A DNA stretch of 64,000 nucleotides, from contig JASWHV010000008.1 of assembly GCA_030760725.1 (NCBI GenBank), forward strand, positions 48,928,057 to 48,992,056, given 5' to 3'. The translations under genes and the position numbers were made by a program. The notes beneath the pieces are model-generated. The model was not told the DNA's origin and searched no databases. It saw only the letters and a program-made list of their open reading frames with translations. Shown piece after piece: positions 56,514 through 64,000 of the stretch (its first letter is position 1; each line of letters opens with the position of its first letter). The stretch comes from Neostapfia colusana (Eukaryota; Streptophyta; Magnoliopsida; Poales; Poaceae).

Positions 56514-59500
56514 TGACACGACCCCCAAGGTCCTGTCGAGCCAGGATCACGCTGAGGGGTGCTGCGTTGCACAGCACCGTATAACACACGTTAAAGGTAC
56601 AAAGCGGAAGCGGAATTTTATTACATAAACAAGTTATGAACATGTTTACATCAAAATAAGTTCAGTCTACACTCGCGGGCGTAGACTAAGCATCAAGTGC
56701 ACGTTCAGCCCTTGAACGTGCCCTTGCTAGCACACACGCACACTAACTCTGCGGCGTGCACTACTCCCACTCGACGGGGTTCCCCTCCTGGGGTTCCGTC
56801 TCCTCTTCGGGAGTCCTTTCCTCATAGAACCCTGCAAAAGCTTCAAACACAAGCAGTGAGCACGAAGTATCAACAAGTCTGACCCGTCTCACCTAAACAT
56901 GGAACTTCTACATGTGGGTAATGGGTTACATGAGGTAAAAATCAGTTGCAAGGACTCGCCTAATTAGTAGAACCTTACTTTCAAGTTTTAGCAGCAGGTT
57001 GTGCAGAACCTTACGCTAAGGCACATGAGAGAGCCGCAATCAAACAAGAAATGCATTTCTCTCATGTACTTTGCCCAAAGTTGAAAAGAACTTTAGTTAG
57101 CTCTAATCTACCGCATATCATTAACAATCAATGTCCAGCTTTCAATCAGTAACATTTTAACATGTAACTAGCCTGTTCTTTCTACGTCACGGTACAGTGA
57201 ACAAGTGGTACTCACTGACCGCGAGGGACGGCGATTATAATCGATTTACACCTGCAGGGTTACCCGAACAACCCGTCACGTACGCCCGTACTCGATGTTG
57301 CCTATAACAACCATCACGGACGCCATACGCAACTACCTTTCACCCGTCAGCCAAATATTGAACCGGTCCCATCGTCCCGAGCAAGAGGTCTCTGCATGCG
57401 CATCTCTGTGCCGCCAGCCGATTTACACCTCGAGCTCTCAACCTACCCTCTGAACGACGGGCAATGCCTCAATACCCAGCTACCCGAGTTACATCAGTTT
57501 CCCGGTTCCCATATAGCCGGTAGGTCTTTGGTACTGTTCTAGCTTGTTCAACAGGCCTGCACACGGCTCGGTCCTCAATCGACACAAGCGGAGCTACCGC
57601 ACACAGGCCCCAAAGTCCTGCTGCCCTTACTCTCCGCTTGGTCTCATTTTCTTGCCATGTGTTTCATGTGCTATTACTACCCGAGTCGAGTGCCTCTAGC
57701 CTATGCTCGCGAGTAGTTCCAACTACTCGACTTGTACCGAATCCTACTCTATCCTAGCAATGCAGTAGCTAACGGGGTTTGCAATCCTAAACCCAACCCA
57801 TGGTTCTCTTGGCTATGCAGTGGGGCTTCCAAACAAAACTCTAATGCACAGAATAAAGGAAACAAGTATGTGCTCAAAACAATAATAATTTGTAAAAAGG
57901 TTAATGCAAACCGGAGCTTGCCTTGCTGCTCTTGGTCGTAGGCTAGCTGTTCCTCCGGAGTAACGAAGTCTAGGACTTCGGGTTCCTCCTCGACCTTAGC
58001 GACTACATGATAGAAGCAATACATGTATTAATTTAATGCATTCGTATTAGGTTTAAAGTTGTGAAGTCTATAACTTTTGCTAGACAGACCAAATGACTGT
58101 GAAACTTTTATTGTGGCTTGGTTACAACCTAAACAAAGAATTGGTCAAGTTTTATTTGCAGCAAAGCTCATTTGAGCCCTCCATAATTAATTATGTCCTT
58201 GACCTTAATTGGAACTCTTAGGGTGTTCTAGGAATTTTCATGAAGCAAACTATGACTTTCTGAAAACTAGATTTTAAGAGGGTTCTAATGGAGTTGGTCT
58301 CACTTAATTTGGGACTTCCTAACAAAGATATGAGCTAAACAATTTCAGAGAAAATTCTGAAAATGTTTCTGAACATTTTCTAATTTCTCTGGAACAGTTT
58401 CACTAATCACACCATTAGGTGGATCAAATGAGCTCAAATGGATCTGAAATTTTTATGGTAGTTCAGGGATATTTTGGTGAACATCCCAGCAAAATTTCAG
58501 GATTTTCCACCAAAGAATTCTCCAGTTTAAAATCCCTAACAGTTTAAACTTTGAGGAATTAATTCTGGAGAATTAAGGGTTTTCATGAAGTGAAACTTGA
58601 TTTGCTGAAAAGTGCCCAAAGGGCTAAATCCAGCAAAATTTGGTTCACTCAATTTGGAGCTTTCTAGCCAAAGTTATGAGGATTTGAAATTTGGAAGAAT
58701 TCTGAAAATCGGGGAAAAAGTTTAAATTTTCGGGGGCTCGCGGAGACACGTGTCGAGCGCGGAGGTGCCCGGCATACCCGAGCTACCACACGTGTCGAGC
58801 GCGGAGGTGTCCGGCACACCGTAGCTCACAGGGTATTGGCGCGCTAGTACAGCCGATCCCCGGCCACACCCGATCCCGATTTAAATGCTTTAGCCGCTGA
58901 CACGTGGGCCAGCCGGCTTCGTCTTCCTCCCGCCGTTCTCTCGCGCCCGCGCCGCCGACCTCGCCGGAGCATACCCGGAGCTCGCCGGCTCGCCGCTGCC
59001 GGACCTCCCATGGGCTGCAACTCGCCACCAGGGGGTTGTCAACGTCGAGGAACACGTCGGTGGTGTCAGGTCGGGCTGGGGGTGACCGGAAATAGCTCGG
59101 CGACGTGCCGCGGCCTCGGTTGAGGTTCGGCATCATCGACCGTGGTTTTTAAACCCTCCAACACCTCGAGCAAAGGGCCCTACAGCATCAGTGTACCTCT
59201 AGGAAGCTCGACAAGGTGTTAAAAGGGTCCAGGGATGGTGGCAAGTTGGTCGGCACCGTGTGACCGATCGTGCTCACCATGACCGCCCTCGATCGAGCTC
59301 GGAATTCGTCACTCCTGGACAGTTTCACGCCACGGATGCAGAAAAGAACTTGATCGCCGGCTAGTCCAGCGTCTACGCGCAAGATTTGATGACCTTCGAA
59401 AGATCATAGAGCGAGAATTTAAAGAAACCGTACCGGAAGCTCGGGTTACGGTCGCCGGAGCAAAAACTAGAGATTCTCTGCGGATTCTTCACGGTTGGCT

Positions 59501-60633
59501 TCCAAACTTGGAGGAGAGCAGCACGGTGGTCGCGCTCCTGTTGCCTCTCTTGCTGGACCGTGTAAACGCCTGTGGAACGCTGTGCACGGGCGCCTGACTC
59601 TCGGCTGAGGCTAGGTCGCCGCGGTGGCGATCGCTCTTGGGCAAAGGAGGTCGGAACTCGGGGTTTCTGGTGTTGGGGAGGTGAAGTGCGATCTCAGGTG
59701 GTTGTCTAGCAGCTCAGGAACGAAGAAGGAGATTGTTTCCCTGGTTTTCCCGATTGAGCAGAGAGCTGCGGCGAGAAACAATGCCGCTGCTCGGGTTTGC
59801 CCGCGAGAAGATAAAGCCGGACGACTCCTGCTCAGTGGAGGCGGTGCCGGTCGCATGGGGGCGCGAGCAAGCCGCCCCGGGCGCCAGCGCGCGGAGGGGG
59901 AAGCAGCTGGTGGCGCCAGTAGCTGCTCGGTGGCACAGCCGACAGCTGCTCGGTGGAATTTCCCACCGAGACTCTGACTTTGGTTGCAAGTTTCTCCTTC
60001 TTCCCTCTATGACATGTGGGTCCCACCTGGGGTTTGAACCTCTGAAATTTACTCCTAATCACTGTAGTGAACAGTGAACCCATAATACCCCTGGTGATTC
60101 AGATTATTCACCCTTGAGCCATTCGAATTGAATAGGATTCGAATTGGGTTTGGTTTGAGTGAATTTCAGCACAAGTGCAGCTTTGAATTCAAATGAAGTT
60201 TGAATTTTTGCCCCACTTAGCTCATGTCAAGATCAACTCCAAATGGAGTGAAAATTGGTGTGTGGGCTCACAAAAATGTGCTGAGTAAGAATATGCCTCC
60301 CACTTTTAAATTCATGGGATAAACACAGTGTGAATTTGAATATGGTTTCAAACTGCCCTCTTCCTAATTATACCCAAAATGACCTCAAAAGGTTTTGAAT
60401 TTGGGTGAAACTTGGCATGGACATCCTTAGCAAAGTATAGGAGTTTTCATATGTCCAGCCCATCTATATCACATGTGGGAAATACCACTTTTGCAATATG
60501 TGAGTTTGTTCTCTAATGAGCATGTTGATAATTGTTACTTGCTCTTCATTTGTGTTCATCATCCTTCCTCACATGAGGTGTGTGGCGTGGTGATGAACAC
60601 TGCAAATGTGTGTCAAAAACTGAGGCCCTTACA
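56514..60633 (-). repeat. Element F: 5' LTR
   Basis: Exon b 56743-56831, exon a 57922-58002, hairpin 57710-57729, 69-bp block 59191-59259, leader hairpin 59949-59970, TCP-like site 60016-60026. Ends at 60633 before ATGGG. Confidence 0.94.
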
Positions 60634-60638
60634 ATGGG
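60634..60638. repeat. Right TSD of element F (ATGGG)
   Basis: Exact repeat of 45051-45055; the LTR of E resumes at 60639 with TTCAAAACTG as at 34695. Confidence 0.95.
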
Positions 60639-63600
60639 ATTCAAAACTGATGTGCTACAAATCTCATTTGCAGCAGCCAAAATAAAAATCAGATTTCATA
60701 TTTGAATTCCTTGGGTCCAAATTAGGGGGTGTGCAAAGTTTCATGGTTTATGAAAATAGTTTGCAACCCATTTTGCAAAATGGACTTTAAAAGACAAAGA
60801 ATTCAAATGCATGTTTGAATTTGGATGAAACTTGCCCAATTATCCAAATGCATACCAGATTTGAATTCCCACAATTGAATTCACTCAACATTCAAACTTG
60901 GGAGATATTTGGAGAGGAGATAAGGAGGACTGATCAGTGGGTCCCACATGTCATTGTGTGAACTGAAAACTTGCAAAAGATCTCAGTGTTGGGTCTCTGT
61001 TTTGCCTCCCCGGGTGATCGACACCGAGGGCAGCACCGGTCGACACCGGGCAGCGCCGAGCCACCACCTGCTTCACCGGTGGGTGCCTGGCGAGCTGCTT
61101 TCTTCTTCTTATCACCTCGGCCGTGTCCTCTTACCACAGCCCCGAGGAACCACTCCGTTTCTTCTCCCCTCGCGCCCTGAACAGCACCAATGCCGTCGCC
61201 GTCGTTTGCTCGACAGCCGGCTCAAACAGGCGCGAACAACAGCTGGTCAATAGCCAGATAGCACCGGCGCAGCTCCCTCTCCCTCCTCAACGCGTCCCTG
61301 ACCGATGATCGGCCCTCCTACCACGGATACACCACGGCCGTGCGGCGGCCGAACAAGGATCGATTGGGAGGCGTCCGTGGACAGCTCAATCTGGTGAGTA
61401 TCACGACCAAGTGCCGGCGCCTCTGGACACGCCAAGGCACCCTGCTGCTCCCCTCCAAAGATCAGACCGTGCCATGCATCACCGAGAGGGAATTTGGAAA
61501 AATTGCTCCGGCGTATTCCCTCTGACCTTCCGGCACGGTAATCCCGAATTCCTCTTCAATTCTCAATATTTGTTCATCACAGTTTGCACGAAGGGTCCAA
61601 AGTAGTAGGCGATCCTTTGCTCTTCACGTTTCTAGCCTCAAACTGCACCTAGAGCGAGTATTTTGAGATTTTCTACCGGCAACTGAACCGGGGGACCGCG
61701 GTCGCACGGTGAATGCAGATTTACCATGGTTCCCGAACGTTTTTGAGGCTAGGCCGAGCTTCCCCATCGTTCACTGGTGCTGTAGCACCATTTTGTCGAA
61801 CTGTTGGTGCACTAGGATGGCCGGCCGACGTCGCCAATGAAGTGCCGGGCTGCCGCAGCGTCGCTAGCTACCATAGAGGTTTTGCCGGCTCGGGAAAACC
61901 TTACCATCGTGCTCAGCAGGGCAGGTTAGGCTCTGGCGGCGAGAAAGGGCTCGAGCAGAGGCCGGGAGATCGAGTTCCGGCGATCTCCGACGAGGGCGGC
62001 GGCGCGGGCACCCCAGGCGCGGGAACTGACCCGAGGTAGAAGAAGGGGTCGGCGGGCCCAGTCGTCAGTGAGAGAGAGTTTAAAACCCTGATCCTCTGTG
62101 GCTGTGGGATCCCGTGTGACTGCACAGAGGAATATGTGTGGCCCCGTGTACCTTTGATTCTGTAAGTGACACGTGCCCCATGGCCCACAGTCAGGTTTAA
62201 ACTTTTCCCCGGATTTATTCAAATCCCAGATTTTTTCCCAAACTTTAGAAGAACATAACTTTTGCTAGGAACCTCCAAATTTAGTGATTCAAATTGGGTT
62301 AGATTAAGATTGACAAACTCTATCCAATTATGCAACCCAATTTGTATGAAAGTCTTTATTTAATTCTGGAAAATTCTTTAAAAATTTTCAGCAAAAGAAT
62401 TTTAGAGGGAGTTTGGTTTATCCAAAAATCCTCAAATTTTGCCATAATATTGTCTAGGATGTTATTAGACTCCTGTAAAAGTTTCAGCTCATTTGGAGTT
62501 GAATTGATCAGGGTAATTCAGATTGTAAGTTCCTGTATTCAAATGAATACAGAAACATTTTCAGAGAATTTCCAAAACTTGTAAATTCAGTTCTGGGAAA
62601 TTCCTAGCTCCAAAAATCCTAGGAAAATTCATGTAGACTCCATAAACTATAATTGAAATTGTGGTTCACTGAGTTTGACATGAACATGGATGTTACCTCA
62701 GAATTAATTCATCTTTGACTAAACACTTAGAGAATTATTCTGAATAAACCATTCCATGAAATGTGCTAAATTTTGGTCCAGAGGATTTTATTGTGACAAT
62801 GAACTCACATGAAAATTCTCATCTCCATTAGAGCTCTGGATCACCACTGTCATGTGTGATCTCTTAAGGTGATCAACACTTAAGTGGGAAGAAGCACTCA
62901 ACATTTGATCTTAGTGTTTAAGCCCAACCCAAACCACTAGCACCAGTGTCATTTTAAATTCTTAAACAAAGTTCCAGTTTTAAAATGGTAATTTGATCTT
63001 ATTAGCAAAAGCTTTTAAATTAAATACATATGCATGATCATATCGTGTAGCATATACGCGAAGAAGGTGAGAAGGACTTGAAGTGAAGTTCAAGGGGGGA
63101 GGAAAACAAGTGATCAAGCTCCAAGTGATCGTCACTAACTGATTGTAACCTTAGTCACCTGCAAAACAGGCAAGCCCCGGTTTGCATTTGAACCGTTTTA
63201 TAAAGCATTTTCATTTGTAGAGATCATAGCTTTGCATCATTGATTGCATTACGTCTAGATGATATTGAAAACTCCACTTGCATGACCAGAAACACCTAAG
63301 AGAGAAAGGGTAGAATAGCAACTCCTCGAGGGAATTTGGCTACGCTAATGTTAGTAGGAAAGGTCCGGTAGAAGACGAGTAGTTGGAATCTACTCGCGAG
63401 TTTAGGGCTGGTGTACTCGGAACGGGTCCAATTTAGAGAAGATGAGGAAAGTTCACACATAAGAAATGGAGACCGGGCAGGGAGGTTTAGATGCAGCAGG
63501 TTGCAGGCCATGCGTGCATAGCCCTGCCTGTGTCGGTTAAGGCCCGTCCGTGCATGGCCCTGTTGGACAAGTTTGAGTTGTGTACCGGGCGCATACTGGC

Positions 63601-64000
63601 TATATGGGACCCAGGAAACCGATGTACCTTGGGAGATCCATAGTGGAACTTTTCCAACTGCCTTAGGCTTTCGGCGTCAGGGTAGCAGGAGGTACCTCGC
63701 TCAAGAACATACCACAGCGGGTATGTACCTTGAGGGAGCTTGCGTACTCGGGGCAGTTGGACTGCGTCCAATGTGGAAGATCTTGGGAAAGGTGGCCGCG
63801 TACAACGTCAGTCGAGGTTGCTGCCGGCAACTCAGAGTACGGGTGTACGTGTCGTGTAGTCCGGGCGTGTACTGATTCGAATCACCGTCGCTCGCGGTTA
63901 TATGAGCATATTTGCCCACTGCGTCTTGACGTAGTAAGAACTGAACTTGTTATTCTTTTGAACTTGATAAGGCTGTGCTATAACTTGTATTGCAACCATG
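60639..64000 (+). repeat. Element E: 3' LTR, right piece, truncated by the window end
   Basis: Matches 34695 to about 38048 of the 5' LTR with scattered substitutions and a few small indels. Contains the TCP-like site (60937-60947), the 69-bp block (61706-61774), the exon-like segment with GC donor (~63055-63173) and the CGAGTAG hairpin (~63376). Confidence 0.94.

Larger units (their letters stand above)
45056..60633 (-). mobile_element. Element F: complete minus-strand Ty3/gypsy element of the B family
   Basis: LTRs of 4123 bp (45056-49178) and 4120 bp (56514-60633) with ATGGG target duplication; total 15,578 bp. The polyprotein is nearly the same as in B. Scattered differences between its own LTRs (about 1-2%) make it older than B. 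The aORF carries a stop, but gag-pol is open. Confidence 0.96.
34423..64000 (+). mobile_element. Element E: Ty3/gypsy chromovirus without aORF, 3' LTR split by F and running off the window
   Basis: 5' LTR 34423-38680, primer site, leader, gag-pol 40219-44712, polypurine tract, then 3' LTR 44784-45055 and 60639-64000 around F. By alignment to the 5' LTR about 630 bp of the 3' LTR are missing past the end. The LTR copies differ at scattered sites (about 1-2% by eye), so E is older than B. Its LTR is a different family from B and F, yet the post-primer block and pol are clearly related. Confidence 0.94.

Noticed and set aside
11894..60633. B and F as a segmental inverted duplication
   Set aside because: Each has its own target duplication and LTR pair, and the flanking host sequences differ, so they are independent insertions of one family.
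1..64000. Host genes, tRNA/rRNA genes, CRISPR arrays or bacterial operons
   Set aside because: None seen; all stretches are assigned to retrotransposon LTRs, leaders, coding regions or their untranslated regions.

Overview
The window is a piece of a large plant nuclear genome, almost certainly a grass. It consists entirely of nested LTR retrotransposons, and I see no host gene, rRNA or tRNA. The grass assignment is inference. It rests on Ty3/gypsy chromovirus elements of Tekay/Del type with giant (about 4 kb) LTRs, GC-rich leaders, initiator-Met tRNA primer sites, and grass-type Ty1/copia polyproteins. The species cannot be told from the sequence.

Six elements can be separated, most by exact 5-bp target-site duplications (TSDs). 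(A) An old gypsy element contributes its degenerate pol 3' part (1-2123) and the start of its 3' LTR (from 2192). (C) A related gypsy LTR inserted into the LTR of A at 4780. It now lies in two pieces, 4780-5833 and 28381-31116. (Copia-1) A Ty1/copia element, 5834-28375 with TSD CACAC, split C. (B) An intact gypsy element, 11894-27329 with TSD ATATG, sits in the 3' untranslated region of Copia-1. (D) A minus-strand copia element (SIRE/Maximus-like), 31117-34422 and continuing off-window, interrupts the right end of C. (E) A gypsy element starting at 34423 sits in the pol gene of D and runs past the window end. (F) A minus-strand gypsy element of the same family as B, 45056-60633 with TSD ATGGG, sits in the 3' LTR of E. 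Insertion order follows from the nesting: A, C, then Copia-1 followed by B on the left and D, E, F on the right. B is very young: its two 4047-bp LTRs have equal length and I noticed one substitution between them.

B and F share one plan: giant LTR, initiator-Met primer site, a conserved non-coding block, an extra ORF (aORF, 314 codons, coiled coil), gag-pol as one frame (gag, zinc knuckle, protease, RT, RNase H, integrase, chromodomain-like tail), a hairpin plus polypurine tract, then the LTR. In B both frames are open. F has an intact gag-pol but a TGA in the aORF. E has no aORF and one TAG in gag. A and Copia-1 are pseudogenes.

The main unexpected signal is inside the LTRs. B, F and C carry an exactly 81-bp exon-like segment encoding an acidic peptide. 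It is bounded by an AG acceptor and a GC-type donor, and a roughly 1.0-1.1 kb intron-like gap separates it from a second acidic exon-like segment. Joining the two keeps the frame in all three, and the last codons are conserved. A further 69-bp block is length-identical and ungapped in all five LTR types. In addition, the aORF and gag start codons lie 0-1 nt after splice-acceptor-like sequences, and about 365 bp downstream of the primer site is about 91% identical between B and E. Together these suggest a spliced, LTR-encoded small acidic protein and regulated splicing of the genomic RNA. This is inference from sequence alone; no start codon or complete gene model could be closed.
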